This document shows, piece by piece, positions 30,395 through 39,333 of a DNA stretch of 64,000 bases. Position 1 is the first letter of the stretch. The number at the start of each line of letters is the position of its first letter. The notes beneath the pieces are model-generated. The model was not told the origin of the DNA and searched no databases. It saw nothing but the letters and a program-made list of their open reading frames with translations. The DNA comes from Oceanospirillaceae bacterium (GTDB lineage: Bacteria > Pseudomonadota > Gammaproteobacteria > Pseudomonadales > Litoribrevibacteraceae). A program made the translations under genes and the position numbers. The stretch spans positions 248,001 through 312,000 of the forward strand of contig JADFAD010000001.1 in NCBI GenBank assembly GCA_015665455.1. The letters run 5' to 3'.

Positions 30395-32284
30395 ATGTAT
30401 ATTTTTCTTGTTCTGTTCGTGACCTTATCACTCAGTTTTAGCTTGTCTGCTGAAAACCGAAACACAGATACCTCTCTTTATATTGAATTTCTAAAAGCTG
30501 AGTCTATTAATAAGCGGCTGTCAGACAGTAAAACTTGGCGCGCATTAATGCACTATCACGACGATGCATTTTCTTCGACGGGGTACAGCAGTTACGTGGA
30601 TGATCCCGACTTTTTTTATACAGAACAAGGTGATATCGACGGGGAAACGGAATTACTAAGAACCATAGAAGAGATTTTTTCTTCTGAGAACATAGGAAAT
30701 GATCACGGTCAGTGTCGGTTTATTTATCGCTTTAAGTGGCTGTCTGAACAACTCAACATAGATAATGAAAAGCTGCCAAAGGTTGTTTGTTCTGATTATC
30801 TTCAGTGGCGCAGTGAAGTGAATGCGCATTCTGTGTCTCTTATCTTTCCTGCAACGACATTGAATAGCCCTTCATCCATGTTTGGTCACACGTTATTACG
30901 GTTTGATCCCCCTGATGTCCAAGAAGGCTCAGATTGGCTTTCATATGCTCTGAATTTTGGCGCCAATGTTAACAATGACGATAACTCAATATTTTTTGCT
31001 TACCGTGGCTTAGCCGGTGGTTACCCTGGCGTGTACAACATGATGCGCTATTTTGAAAAAATCAAAGAATATAACCGGATGGAAAATAGAGACATGTGGG
31101 AGTACAAGTTGAACATTACTCCACAAGAAGTTGATTTGATGTTAGCCCATGTTTGGGAATTGAAAGACATTAACTTTGATTATTATTTCTTAGATGAAAA
31201 CTGTTCATTTCGCTTGCTTGAGTTGATCGAGCTGGTGCGTCCGGAGGCCAATCTTACCGAGCAGTTTAAGTACGCCGTTATTCCTACAAACACCGTGAGG
31301 TCAGTTGTGGATGAAGGGATGGTGGAAAGCACCCAGTTTAGACCATCAGAAGTGAGCGTATTAAGGACTCGTATAAACAACCTGTCTGATGATCTTCAAT
31401 CATTATCCCGCGCGCTTTCCGAAGACATCAGTGTTTTAGAAAGCCCTGAGTTTACTGCCCTTACTGATAATAAGAAAGGGGAGGTCGTTCAGCTCGCATA
31501 CAGTTACTTGAGATACGTTCAAAGGCAAACACAAAGGGATGAAGCAATGGCAAAACGTAGCCATCGGCTTTTGTTGGCTTTAAATAAGTTATCCACAGAA
31601 AAAGTGATCGTTGAAGAACCTGCACCGCCTGAAACGGGGCATGAAACAACCATGGCTGCGTTCACCTTAGGTGAACGTAACGATGATTTCTTTCAACAGC
31701 TTAATTTCCGAGTGAACTACCACGACCTCTTAGACAATGAGCAAGGTTATTTGCGAGGGGCTCAGATTATGTTCGCTAATACTGAGCTTCGATATTACGA
31801 GGATGCGGGTTTTAAATTGAATCGTTTTGACTTAATCGATATCAATTCAATTTCTAAACGAAATTTGTTTCTAGATCCTCTGTCTTGGCGCGTGAATGTG
31901 GGTTATGAAAGGGTTTTCAGTAAAACCGATGATATTGGGGTGCTGCAAGTGAATGCTGGAGTAGGGCATACCTATGAAGTGACCAGTGATATGGATGTGT
32001 ATGGCTTGTTTACGGCAAGGGCTGAAAATAATGAAGATTTTGACTATTTGATAGAACCCGCATTTGGAACTGCTTTGGGGATGTTGAATAACACCTCGTT
32101 TGGCGCACAGCGGCTTGATGTAAATGGCTATAAGTTCTTGAATGGTGAGTATCGAATTAAAGCGACGTTCGATCAAAATATTAATCTTTCGATTAACCAT
32201 GCACTTCGATTTTCGTTAGGGCGTGAATGGCATAAAGATGATTCGTTCTATGATGTCTCGGCCAGTTATCGCTATTATTTTTAA
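30395..32284 (+). CDS. DUF4105 (Lnb N-terminal-like) protein with probable outer-membrane barrel
   Basis: The 629-residue protein starts with a signal peptide (cleavage near residue 19, FSLSAEN). The N-terminal periplasmic domain (about 80-400) carries the family's conserved histidine H165 in SSMFGHTLLRFDP and cysteine C270 in LDENCSFRLLEL, which suggests a cysteine-dependent transferase or hydrolase. From memory, the same domain family includes the Bacteroides lipoprotein N-acyltransferase Lnb. The last ~220 residues alternate polar and hydrophobic residues and end in phenylalanine (YRYYF), as in outer-membrane beta-barrels. The substrate here is unknown. A lipoprotein hydrolase gene follows 24 bases downstream and may be in the same operon. 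Confidence 0.82.
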   Translation: MYIFLVLFVTLSLSFSLSAENRNTDTSLYIEFLKAESINKRLSDSKTWRALMHYHDDAFSSTGYSSYVDDPDFFYTEQGDIDGETELLRTIEEIFSSENIGNDHGQCRFIYRFKWLSEQLNIDNEKLPKVVCSDYLQWRSEVNAHSVSLIFPATTLNSPSSMFGHTLLRFDPPDVQEGSDWLSYALNFGANVNNDDNSIFFAYRGLAGGYPGVYNMMRYFEKIKEYNRMENRDMWEYKLNITPQEVDLMLAHVWELKDINFDYYFLDENCSFRLLELIELVRPEANLTEQFKYAVIPTNTVRSVVDEGMVESTQFRPSEVSVLRTRINNLSDDLQSLSRALSEDISVLESPEFTALTDNKKGEVVQLAYSYLRYVQRQTQRDEAMAKRSHRLLLALNKLSTEKVIVEEPAPPETGHETTMAAFTLGERNDDFFQQLNFRVNYHDLLDNEQGYLRGAQIMFANTELRYYEDAGFKLNRFDLIDINSISKRNLFLDPLSWRVNVGYERVFSKTDDIGVLQVNAGVGHTYEVTSDMDVYGLFTARAENNEDFDYLIEPAFGTALGMLNNTSFGAQRLDVNGYKFLNGEYRIKATFDQNINLSINHALRFSLGREWHKDDSFYDVSASYRYYF

Positions 32285-32308
32285 TAACATCGTTTCAGAG
32301 GTGCTCGT

Positions 32309-33172
32309 ATGATGACGGTTAGGCCTTTTAACATGAACAGCACGATGAAACTGAGTTTGTTCATCTTTGTTATTTTATTGAGTGGCTGTCGTTCATTAAC
32401 TACGCTGTATTTTCATCCGAGCACGACTTACTTTAATGACCCAAAGAACTTTGGCATTACCTATGAAGAAGTCACGCTAGAGACGAAGGACGGTTACACA
32501 TTAGCGAACTGGGTTTTTCTTCCCGAAGGGGAAGTAAAAGGTCGGGTGGTGTTTTTCCATGGCAACGCTGAAAACATCAGCACTCACTTCGGAAGTGTTC
32601 GTTGGTTGCCGAAAGCGGGCTATGAAGTTTTATTGGTTGATTATCGCGGATTCGGAAAATCGACAGGCGTTCCTATGCTACCCGATGTGATTTCTGATAT
32701 GCAGCTATCTTATGACTGGATGCGGTCTCGTTCTGAGACCGACGGGAAACCTGTGTATGTGTTAGGTCAAAGTATTGGGGCTTCATTGTCTGTCATTGCT
32801 ATTGCGGGGTTCGATGTGCAGCCTAGCTGCGTTGTGTTGGATGCGGGGTTCGCTTCTTTCAAAGATATGGCTCGTATCTCTTTTCAGCGCTCGTGGTTGT
32901 TTTGGAGTTTTGCATACCCAGCCAGTTGGTTGCTACCTGATGAATTTGAACCTATGGATTACGCAAGCCGCATAACGTCACCTGTTTTACAGCTTCACTC
33001 ACCTATTGATCCCGTTGTTCCGTTTGCACAAGGTCAGAAGTTGAATGGTTTTTTGCCCCAGGCTAGATGGTTAGAAACAGGCGGTCCGCATATAGCGACG
33101 TTTAATAAGAAAGAGTATCGAGAAGAAGTGCTATCGTTTTGGCAGGAAGGTTGTCAAATAACAGAGAGTTAA
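32309..33172 (+). CDS. alpha/beta hydrolase, probable lipoprotein
   Basis: This is a serine hydrolase of the BEM46/YfhR-like group. The oxyanion-loop motif FFHGNAENIS is followed by VDYRGFGKS, the nucleophile serine in GQSIGAS, an aspartate in SPIDPVVPF and a histidine in GGPHIATF, which completes a catalytic triad. The N-terminus is hydrophobic and ends in LLSGC, a lipobox, so it is likely a membrane-anchored lipoprotein. The start is uncertain: ATG 32309 has the better ribosome-binding site (AGAGG), while ATG 32345 gives a more normal signal peptide. The substrate is unknown. Confidence 0.86.
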   Translation: MMTVRPFNMNSTMKLSLFIFVILLSGCRSLTTLYFHPSTTYFNDPKNFGITYEEVTLETKDGYTLANWVFLPEGEVKGRVVFFHGNAENISTHFGSVRWLPKAGYEVLLVDYRGFGKSTGVPMLPDVISDMQLSYDWMRSRSETDGKPVYVLGQSIGASLSVIAIAGFDVQPSCVVLDAGFASFKDMARISFQRSWLFWSFAYPASWLLPDEFEPMDYASRITSPVLQLHSPIDPVVPFAQGQKLNGFLPQARWLETGGPHIATFNKKEYREEVLSFWQEGCQITES

Positions 33173-33173
33173 T

Positions 33174-33205
33174 CTAAAGCTCATCCATGCATCGATGAAC
33201 TTTAG
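33174..33205. terminator. hairpin between convergent hydrolase gene and rimO
   Basis: CTAAAGcTCATC and GATGAaCTTTAG pair with one mismatch around an eight-base loop, just past the hydrolase stop and 16 bases from the rimO stop. It may terminate both genes, though there is no long T run. Confidence 0.55.
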
Positions 33206-33220
33206 ATCTAAGGTGTGGGA

Positions 33221-34540
33221 TTAGACTAAGTGTCCCCACATGTCGTATTCATCGGCTTCTTCAATTTCAACGGTAACGATTTCACCGGGTGTTAGATGTA
33301 CTTGGTTATCCAAGAAAACTTGGCCATCAATCTCAGGTGCGTCAGCCATTGAACGGCATACTGCGCCTTCATTGACGACTTCATCAACAATCACGTCCAT
33401 GGTTTTCCCCACTTTCGCTTGCAGTCGCGAAGCACTGATTTTCTGCTGTACGGCCATGAAGCGATCCCAGCGTTCTTGTTTAACTTCCTCGTCTACTTGA
33501 TCAGGCAGTTCATTGGCTGTTGCCCCTTCGACCGGCGAATACTTAAAGCAACCTACGCGATCTAACTGTGCTTCTTCTAAGAAGTCCAACAGCATTTGGA
33601 AGTCTTCCTCTGTTTCGCCAGGGAAGCCAACGATGAACGTTGAGCGAAGAACAATTTCAGGGCAGATTTCACGCCATTTCTTAATTCGGTGTAACACTTT
33701 CTCAGAGTGCGCTGGTCGCTTCATATTTTTCAATACTTTAGGCGAAGCATGCTGAAACGGAATATCTAAATAAGGAAGAATCTTACCTTCAGCCATTAAC
33801 GGGATAAGCTCATCAACGTGTGGATAAGGGTAGACATAATGCAAACGAACCCAAATACCTAACTTAGAAAGCTCTTCACAAAGCTGAGTCATCCGTGTTT
33901 TGACTGGGCGGCCTTGCCAAAAATCCAGTTTGTATTTGGTATCGACACCATAAGCGCTTGTATCTTGAGAGATAACGAGCAGTTCTTTCACTCCAGAGTC
34001 TGCTAATCGTTTGGCTTCATCCAGTACATCGCTGACAGGACGGCTGACCAAATCACCTCGAAATGAAGGGATGATGCAGAACGTACAACGGTGATTACAA
34101 CCTTCTGATATCTTCAAGTACGCGTAGTGTTTTGGCGTCAATTTAACACCGGTATCCGGTACTAAGCTTTCGTAAGGGTTGTGCTCTGGCTTGGATACCA
34201 CGTCATGCACTTGAGTCATGACTTCATCGTAAGCGTGTGGGCCGCTGACGGCCAAAACGTTAGGATGAACTTCACGGATGACGTCTTCTTTAGCACCCAA
34301 ACAACCCGTAACAATCACTTTGCCGTTTTCTTTTATCGCTTCACCGATGGTATCCAGTGATTCTTGAACGGCGCTGTCGATAAAACCGCACGTGTTAACT
34401 AGAACTACATCGGCATCGTCGTAGCTAGGAGAAATTTCATATCCTTCAGTTTTTAACTGAGTGAGGATTCGTTCGGAATCTACAGTGTTTTTGGGGCAGC
34501 CCAATGAAACGAACCCTACTTTGCCTTGGCGATCTGACAT
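33221..34540 (-). CDS. rimO: ribosomal protein S12 methylthiotransferase RimO
   Basis: RimO is a radical-SAM enzyme that methylthiolates an aspartate of ribosomal protein S12. The 439-residue product (E. coli 441) has an N-terminal UPF0004 domain with cluster cysteines in [18 protein letters not shown] and VTGCLGAK. The radical-SAM triad is C148, C152, C155 in [11 protein letters not shown]-terminal TRAM domain starts near residue 375. It stands alone on the minus strand, convergent with the hydrolase gene. Confidence 0.97.
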   Translation of the reverse strand: MSDRQGKVGFVSLGCPKNTVDSERILTQLKTEGYEISPSYDDADVVLVNTCGFIDSAVQESLDTIGEAIKENGKVIVTGCLGAKEDVIREVHPNVLAVSGPHAYDEVMTQVHDVVSKPEHNPYESLVPDTGVKLTPKHYAYLKISEGCNHRCTFCIIPSFRGDLVSRPVSDVLDEAKRLADSGVKELLVISQDTSAYGVDTKYKLDFWQGRPVKTRMTQLCEELSKLGIWVRLHYVYPYPHVDELIPLMAEGKILPYLDIPFQHASPKVLKNMKRPAHSEKVLHRIKKWREICPEIVLRSTFIVGFPGETEEDFQMLLDFLEEAQLDRVGCFKYSPVEGATANELPDQVDEEVKQERWDRFMAVQQKISASRLQAKVGKTMDVIVDEVVNEGAVCRSMADAPEIDGQVFLDNQVHLTPGEIVTVEIEEADEYDMWGHLV

Positions 34541-34915
34541 AGAAATCTACTTCTTTCTGAATTAATTGATGACTGTCTAAAAATTGAGCGCGATTCTAAC
34601 AGCTTTATAGGGAGAAGGGGAGGAAGATAAGACAGACGAGCAAGATGATTCTTTGTTAAGGATGTGAAGTGAAAATTTAATTAAAATTTTCGGTGGCCTA
34701 ATTACTTTATGTCTACACTCATATGAGTGAATTCACAAAAGATTGTGATCATAACCATAAGAACAAATAGCATGCCAGTTATTGGATTTGACTCGCATAG
34801 CCGTTTATTTTAAGCGCTCACTCCGACTGAATTAATCCATTCAGATTAGCAGTTTAACTTCGTTAGCTCGTATTTGAAGAAAGTTGGAATTTTATATCAT
34901 AAGCAGAGGATCTAT
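34541..34915. other. intergenic gap with two dyads upstream of the HDOD gene
   Basis: This 375-base gap separates the divergent rimO and HDOD genes. It contains the perfect palindrome CACTCATATGAGTG at 34716-34729 and the inverted repeat CTGAAT-N6-ATTCAG at 34827-34844, both candidate operators. No further gene is supported. Confidence 0.5.
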
Positions 34916-35749
34916 ATGGAACTAGCGTCAATTTTTGACTCTTCAAAACAACTGCCGAACATTCCGAAAGTTGTTCAAGAGTTAATTGAAAGCTTTAAGG
35001 ATGAGGATTCTATTGATATCGATGATATCGCAGATAAAATTTCAAAAGACCCGATTTTAACTGCCAAAGTATTGAGGGTTGCCAATTCGGCTCGTTATAG
35101 TACCAGTCGTGATGTTAAAACTATGAATGATGCCGTCGTGCTGCTTGGCTTGAATATGCTGCGAACTATGGTATTGGCTTCTGGTATTTCAGGTGCTGTG
35201 ACAGTACCGCAAGGGTTTGATCGAAGAGAATTCTGGAAAGACAGCTTTGCTGTTGCAGAATTGTCTCGTTGGATTGCTAAATATACGGACGTGAACCCCG
35301 AGTCAGCATTTACAACAGGAATGCTTTATTCCGTTGGTATCGTACTTATGCACACCGTTTACCCGCAAGAATGTGTGGGGGTGGATGCGATGGTGAGTGA
35401 AGGTAAGGATCGTCGAACAGCTGAAACGCAACTCTTCGGTTACAGTTACGCCGATGTGGGGGCTGAACTCGCGCGTCGTTGGCGCTTTCCGGATGAAATG
35501 AGTGAAGGCATTTCTCATCATTGTGACCCACTAGAAACGGACCCAGCTTCTGCCATGGCTGGTATTATTTATTTGGCTCGCTTTTTAAGAAAAGCCCACG
35601 AAGAAAAAATGACAGAAGAACAAATTATTTCAGACTTTCCAAAAGACGTGGCAGACACCATAGGAATGGATCATGCGAGAGCACTGCAAGAAGTGCAAGA
35701 AACGGTCGGTGTGGAAGAAGGTCTAGAGGCATTACTCGAAGGACTTTGA
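34916..35749 (+). CDS. HDOD domain-containing protein
   Basis: HDOD proteins resemble HD phosphohydrolases but usually lack their metal-binding residues and act in signalling, often around c-di-GMP, chemotaxis or motility. I start at ATG 34916 (ribosome-binding site AGAGGAT), giving 277 residues; an upstream TTG at 34874 is less likely. The HDOD domain covers roughly residues 10-205, with LPNIPKVVQELIE at its start and LTAKVLRVANSARY after it. It stands alone between rimO and argS and ends at a strong terminator. Confidence 0.9.
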   Translation: MELASIFDSSKQLPNIPKVVQELIESFKDEDSIDIDDIADKISKDPILTAKVLRVANSARYSTSRDVKTMNDAVVLLGLNMLRTMVLASGISGAVTVPQGFDRREFWKDSFAVAELSRWIAKYTDVNPESAFTTGMLYSVGIVLMHTVYPQECVGVDAMVSEGKDRRTAETQLFGYSYADVGAELARRWRFPDEMSEGISHHCDPLETDPASAMAGIIYLARFLRKAHEEKMTEEQIISDFPKDVADTIGMDHARALQEVQETVGVEEGLEALLEGL

Positions 35750-35772
35750 TTAATATTGCAATTTGATAGTAC

Positions 35773-35798
35773 AAAAGGCCGGCTTTCGCCGGCCTTTT
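35773..35798 (+). terminator. rho-independent terminator after the HDOD gene
   Basis: A perfect 11-bp stem (AAAAGGCCGGC / GCCGGCCTTTT) with a TTTC loop and a T tail lies 24 bases past the stop codon. Confidence 0.93.
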
Positions 35799-35872
35799 TA
35801 GTTTTTACTCCTTCCACTCTGTTGTAGAATAGCTCGCCTAAATCTTTCATAAATTTTTTCTAGGGTCGATAG

Positions 35873-37606
35873 ATGAATCTTCGCAATTTTCTTGATCAGT
35901 CTTTTTCAAACGCATTAGTTGCAGCGGGCGCGCCAGAGGGTACTCCAGGCATGGTTCGACCAAGCGCTAAGGCGAATTTTGGTGACTATCAGTCGAATGG
36001 TGTGATGCCTGTTGCGAAGAAGCTGGGTATGAATCCTCGTGAGTTTGCTCAAAAAGTTATTGAGCGTGTTGAGCTTGATGGCATCGTTGAGAAACTGGAA
36101 GTCGCTGGCCCTGGTTTTATTAATATTACTTTGACTTCCGATTGGGTCGCAAAACAGTTGTCTGATTTTGATAGCCGATGCGGTGTAGACACTCAAAGCA
36201 GCCAAACGATTGTGGTTGATTATTCCGCCCCTAACGTTGCGAAAGAAATGCACGTAGGGCACCTACGTTCAACCATCATCGGTGATGCGGTTGTTCGCGT
36301 ACTTGAGTTCTTAGGTCATAACGTAGTGCGCTGTAATCACATTGGTGATTGGGGCACTCAATTTGGTATGTTGATCGCTCATTTAGAAGAGTTGATGAAA
36401 GAAAATCCAGAAATTTTGGAATCCGAATTATCAGACCTTGAAGAGTTTTATCGCGAGTCAAAGCAAAAGTACGATTCGGATGAAGACTTCGCGCTTCGTG
36501 CTCGTGGCTATGTTGTGAAGCTGCAAGGCGGGGATCAATGGTGTAACGACATGTGGCGTAAGCTGGTTGATGTCACCATGGAGCAAAACCAAAAAACCTA
36601 CGATCGCTTGAACGTTACCTTAACCCGTGAAAACACCATGGGTGAGAGCATGTACAATGACATGCTACCGGCCGTTGTCAGTGAGCTAAAAGAGAAGGGA
36701 CTTGCCGAAGAGAGCGAAGGCGCAACGGTTGTTTTCCTTGACGAATTTAAGAACAAAGATGGCGACCGTATGGGCGTTATCATCCAGAAGAAAGACGGTG
36801 GCTTCTTATATACAACGACTGATATTGCATGTGCAAAGTATCGTCACGAACAACTGAACGCCGACCGAGTTTTGTATTTCATTGATTCTCGCCAAGCACA
36901 GCATTTACAACAAGCTTGGACCATCATTCGTAAAGCTAAGATTATCCCTGAGACTATGTCACTGGAACATCATGCGTTTGGCATGATGCTTGGCAATGAC
37001 GGCCGTCCATTTAAAACGCGTACGGGGGGGGTTGTTAAGCTTGCGGATTTATTGAATGAATCCCAAGAGCGTGCAGCCGCTTTGATCGAAGAAAAAAGCA
37101 GCGATTTAACGGCAGAGCAAAAACAAGCCGTGATTGATGCGGTCTCAATTGGCGCGGTGAAGTACGCGGATCTTTCCAAGAACCGTACGACCGATTATAT
37201 TTTTGAATGGGACAACATGTTGTCTTTCGAAGGTAATACAGCCCCATACCTTCAGTATGCTTACACTCGTGTGGCCAGTGTTTTCCGTAAAGCGGAAGTG
37301 TCTCTGGAAGATTACCAAGCCGATGTTGAAATTAAAGAAGCGGCAGAGCGCACGCTTGCATTAAAACTAATGCAATTTTCTGAGGTGGTAGATACGGTAG
37401 CTAAAGACGGAACACCTCATGCCTTATGTACTTATCTTTATGAATTGTCAGGTAATTTCATGAGCTTTTATGAAGCCTGCCCAATTAATAAAGAGGGGGT
37501 TGAGGGTGATGTGAGAACCAGTCGTCTAGCCTTGAGTAAATTAGTTGCGCAGACTTTAAAAACAGGTTTAGACTTGTTGGGCATTAAGGTTGTGGATCGT
37601 ATGTAA
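35873..37606 (+). CDS. argS: arginyl-tRNA synthetase
   Basis: ArgS charges tRNA-Arg. The 577 residues match the E. coli length exactly. The class I HIGH-type motif is HVGH at 127-130. As in most ArgS enzymes a canonical KMSKS is absent; the corresponding loop is in [18 protein letters not shown]. The N-terminal additional domain (about 1-110) and C-terminal anticodon-binding DALR domain (about 460-577, ending [11 protein letters not shown]) are complete. Confidence 0.97.
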   Translation: MNLRNFLDQSFSNALVAAGAPEGTPGMVRPSAKANFGDYQSNGVMPVAKKLGMNPREFAQKVIERVELDGIVEKLEVAGPGFINITLTSDWVAKQLSDFDSRCGVDTQSSQTIVVDYSAPNVAKEMHVGHLRSTIIGDAVVRVLEFLGHNVVRCNHIGDWGTQFGMLIAHLEELMKENPEILESELSDLEEFYRESKQKYDSDEDFALRARGYVVKLQGGDQWCNDMWRKLVDVTMEQNQKTYDRLNVTLTRENTMGESMYNDMLPAVVSELKEKGLAEESEGATVVFLDEFKNKDGDRMGVIIQKKDGGFLYTTTDIACAKYRHEQLNADRVLYFIDSRQAQHLQQAWTIIRKAKIIPETMSLEHHAFGMMLGNDGRPFKTRTGGVVKLADLLNESQERAAALIEEKSSDLTAEQKQAVIDAVSIGAVKYADLSKNRTTDYIFEWDNMLSFEGNTAPYLQYAYTRVASVFRKAEVSLEDYQADVEIKEAAERTLALKLMQFSEVVDTVAKDGTPHALCTYLYELSGNFMSFYEACPINKEGVEGDVRTSRLALSKLVAQTLKTGLDLLGIKVVDRM

Positions 37607-37630
37607 TAATCTTATGTGACATAATGCTGG

Positions 37631-37656
37631 CGCCCAATAACATTGGGCGTTTAAAA
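37631..37656 (+). terminator. terminator after argS
   Basis: A perfect 8-bp stem (CGCCCAAT / ATTGGGCG) with an AAC loop is followed by TTTAAAA, 24 bases past the argS stop. Confidence 0.78.
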
Positions 37657-37666
37657 TGCAAAACAG

Positions 37667-37682
37667 TCCACATTTTTGTGGA
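37667..37682 (+). other. small hairpin upstream of the chalcone-isomerase-like gene
   Basis: TCCACA and TGTGGA pair around a four-T loop. It lies in the leader region about 90 bases before the next start codon. It may be part of a 5' UTR, but no function is evident. Confidence 0.35.
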
Positions 37683-37774
37683 ACCCAAACCAGTACACTT
37701 TGTCGAATGCAGGGTGGTAATCCAAACCGACTGTGTACCGGATGACTAACAATAAAAATATGGGATCAGAGATA

Positions 37775-38332
37775 ATGTTTAAGAAAATAATCGCATGTGG
37801 CGCAATGGTATGCGCAATGTCTGTTTCAGCAAAACAAGTTGCTGACGTTGAAGTTCCAGATCAAATGAGCGCAGGTTCAAGCAACCTAGTCCTAAATGGC
37901 GCGGGTATTCGTGACAAACTGTTCTTGGATTTGTACGTAGCAGGCTTGTATCTAGAGAACAAAGGCCTAACTGCTGATCAAGTTGTAAATGCTGATCAAC
38001 CAATGGCGCTTCGCTTACACATTATTTCTGGTCTGATTACAGCAGAGAAAATGGTTAATGCAACCAATGAAGGTTTTGAACTAGCGACGGGTGGCAACAC
38101 TGGCGCAATCAAGCCTGAAATTGATCAGTTCATTAACGTTTTCCGTGAAGAAATTAAAGAAGGCGACATCTTTGACTTAGTTTATGTTCCTGGCGAAGGT
38201 GTTGCTGTTACAAAGAACGGCGCATCAAAAGGCGTAGTTAAAGGCGTTGAGTTCAAGAAAGCAATGTTCGGTATCTGGTTGTCTGATAACCCAGTACATG
38301 ATGGCTTAAAAGCTGAATTGCTAGGCAGCTAA
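37775..38332 (+). CDS. chalcone isomerase-like secreted protein
   Basis: Bacterial proteins with the chalcone-isomerase-like fold are mostly of unknown function and are usually exported. I start at ATG 37775, giving 185 residues with a signal peptide (MFKKIIACGAMVCAMSVSAK). The domain follows directly: LVLNGAGIRDKLFLDLYVAGLYL is characteristic, then an LRLHIISGLITAEKM segment and the C-terminal KAMFGIWLSDNPVHDGLK. The in-frame upstream codons from 37733 lack signal character. It is monocistronic, between two terminators. Confidence 0.9.
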   Translation: MFKKIIACGAMVCAMSVSAKQVADVEVPDQMSAGSSNLVLNGAGIRDKLFLDLYVAGLYLENKGLTADQVVNADQPMALRLHIISGLITAEKMVNATNEGFELATGGNTGAIKPEIDQFINVFREEIKEGDIFDLVYVPGEGVAVTKNGASKGVVKGVEFKKAMFGIWLSDNPVHDGLKAELLGS

Positions 38333-38348
38333 TTTCGATTAGTTGGCC

Positions 38349-38387
38349 ATATAAAAAAAGCGAGCTTGATGCTCGCTTTTTTTATAT
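38349..38387 (+). terminator. terminator after the chalcone-isomerase-like gene
   Basis: A perfect 17-bp stem, GC-rich at the tip and A/T at the base (AAAAAAAGCGAGC paired with GCTCGCTTTTTTT), with a TTGAT loop. The A and T arms make it suitable for both strands, so it may also end the minus-strand transcript arriving from 38434. Confidence 0.93.
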
Positions 38388-38433
38388 GAAAATTAAATGA
38401 CTTAAACGCCTATCGTTTTATAGAGAACTTACA

Positions 38434-38625
38434 TTACTGAGTCTCTTTTTCTCTTAATACATAGAATATATTACTGCCTTCACAACACTGCCAGAGATCT
38501 TTGTCTTCTTGGTTTGCTTTTGTAACAGCCGATTTTGCAGAGATATAAGACGTCATATCCCCATCTTTTAGAATCAGCTTTTGATCTCTATTTCGCCAAG
38601 AGTCAATTTTCCTAAGGTAATGCAT
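38434..38625 (-). CDS. small hypothetical protein, paralogue of the next gene
   Basis: This is a 63-residue protein of unknown function. Its support is homology to the neighbouring 38710-38973 product: the two align without a gap over about 58 residues and share M1, Y3, L4, K6, S29, K31, D43, W45, C47, E49, G50, F54 and L57. The C-terminal DLWQCCEGSNIFYVL matches DIWLCEEGIHHFLML in the partner. It starts with ATG at 38625 with a weak GAGA ribosome-binding site, and runs toward the strong terminator at 38349. It has no signal peptide or membrane segment. Confidence 0.68.
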   Translation of the reverse strand: MHYLRKIDSWRNRDQKLILKDGDMTSYISAKSAVTKANQEDKDLWQCCEGSNIFYVLREKETQ

Positions 38626-38709
38626 TCAAAGATCTCATTAAATTACACATTATAAGTATAGCTTCATTTCTGCTTAAAACTTGAGGATAGATTGTTGGAA
38701 ATGTCGTAT

Positions 38710-38973
38710 TTACGTGGCGGATTTTAACATTAAGAAGTGGTGGATGCCTTCTTCGCATAACCAAATATCAGAATGAGACTCTCTGGCCATTTTTTTTACG
38801 CATTTAAATGAGACCCACATTCTGTGTTGTGTGCTGTCCCAAAACATAACGTGTTCGTCCATCGGAAGGTACTCAACTTTCGAAAGGTATTTCATTCCAC
38901 AAAACTCCATCAGCGTGTTGCTAATTTTATGGTGTTGGGTGCGACTTTGTCGGGATATGGATATTTCTTCCAT
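38710..38973 (-). CDS. small hypothetical protein with conserved WxCxEG motif
   Basis: This is an 87-residue soluble protein of unknown function. The ATG at 38971-38973 has an excellent AAGGAGG ribosome-binding site, which strongly supports translation. Residues from the internal methionine (MKYLSKVEYLPMDEH) onward align ungapped with the adjacent 63-residue protein; the first ~26 residues are an extra N-terminal segment. Features are several histidines, three cysteines and the DIWLCEEG motif near the C-terminus. It is divergent from the YkgJ-type gene. The 84-base gap to the downstream paralogue suggests a shared transcript. Confidence 0.75.
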   Translation of the reverse strand: MEEISISRQSRTQHHKISNTLMEFCGMKYLSKVEYLPMDEHVMFWDSTQHRMWVSFKCVKKMARESHSDIWLCEEGIHHFLMLKSAT

Positions 38974-39025
38974 AGTCACCCTCCTTATATTGTAGACTAG
39001 CGAGCTTGGTTTATTTGAGAATCAG

Positions 39026-39319
39026 ATGAACAGTTTGAATAAGGGGCTTAAAGTGGAATGTCGTTTAGGTTGTGGCGCGTGCTGTATTGCCCCATCCATC
39101 AGTAGCTCAATTCCAGGTATGCCTAACGGGAAACCGGCAGGCGAACGCTGTGTAGCATTGATGGATAATAACTTATGTGGTCTGTTTGGGTTACCGGAAC
39201 GGCCAGATGTCTGTGCTCAATTTACTGCAGAACCGTCGATTTGTGGAGATTCCAATCAACAAGCCTTAACCACGTTAACGGATCTTGAGCAATTTACAGC
39301 GGTTATCTGTAAGGGGTAG
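39026..39319 (+). CDS. YkgJ family cysteine-cluster protein
   Basis: YkgJ-family proteins carry a conserved cysteine cluster thought to bind zinc or an iron-sulfur centre; their role is unknown. The 97-residue protein has CRLGCGACC near the N-terminus, then an ERCVAL cysteine, CGLFG and later single cysteines in RPDVCAQF, SICGD and AVICKG. It is short but of normal length for the small members of the family. It is transcribed away from the small paralogue pair and converges with the HD-GYP gene 14 bases downstream. Confidence 0.88.
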   Translation: MNSLNKGLKVECRLGCGACCIAPSISSSIPGMPNGKPAGERCVALMDNNLCGLFGLPERPDVCAQFTAEPSICGDSNQQALTTLTDLEQFTAVICKG

Positions 39320-39333
39320 CAAGACTTAATGGT

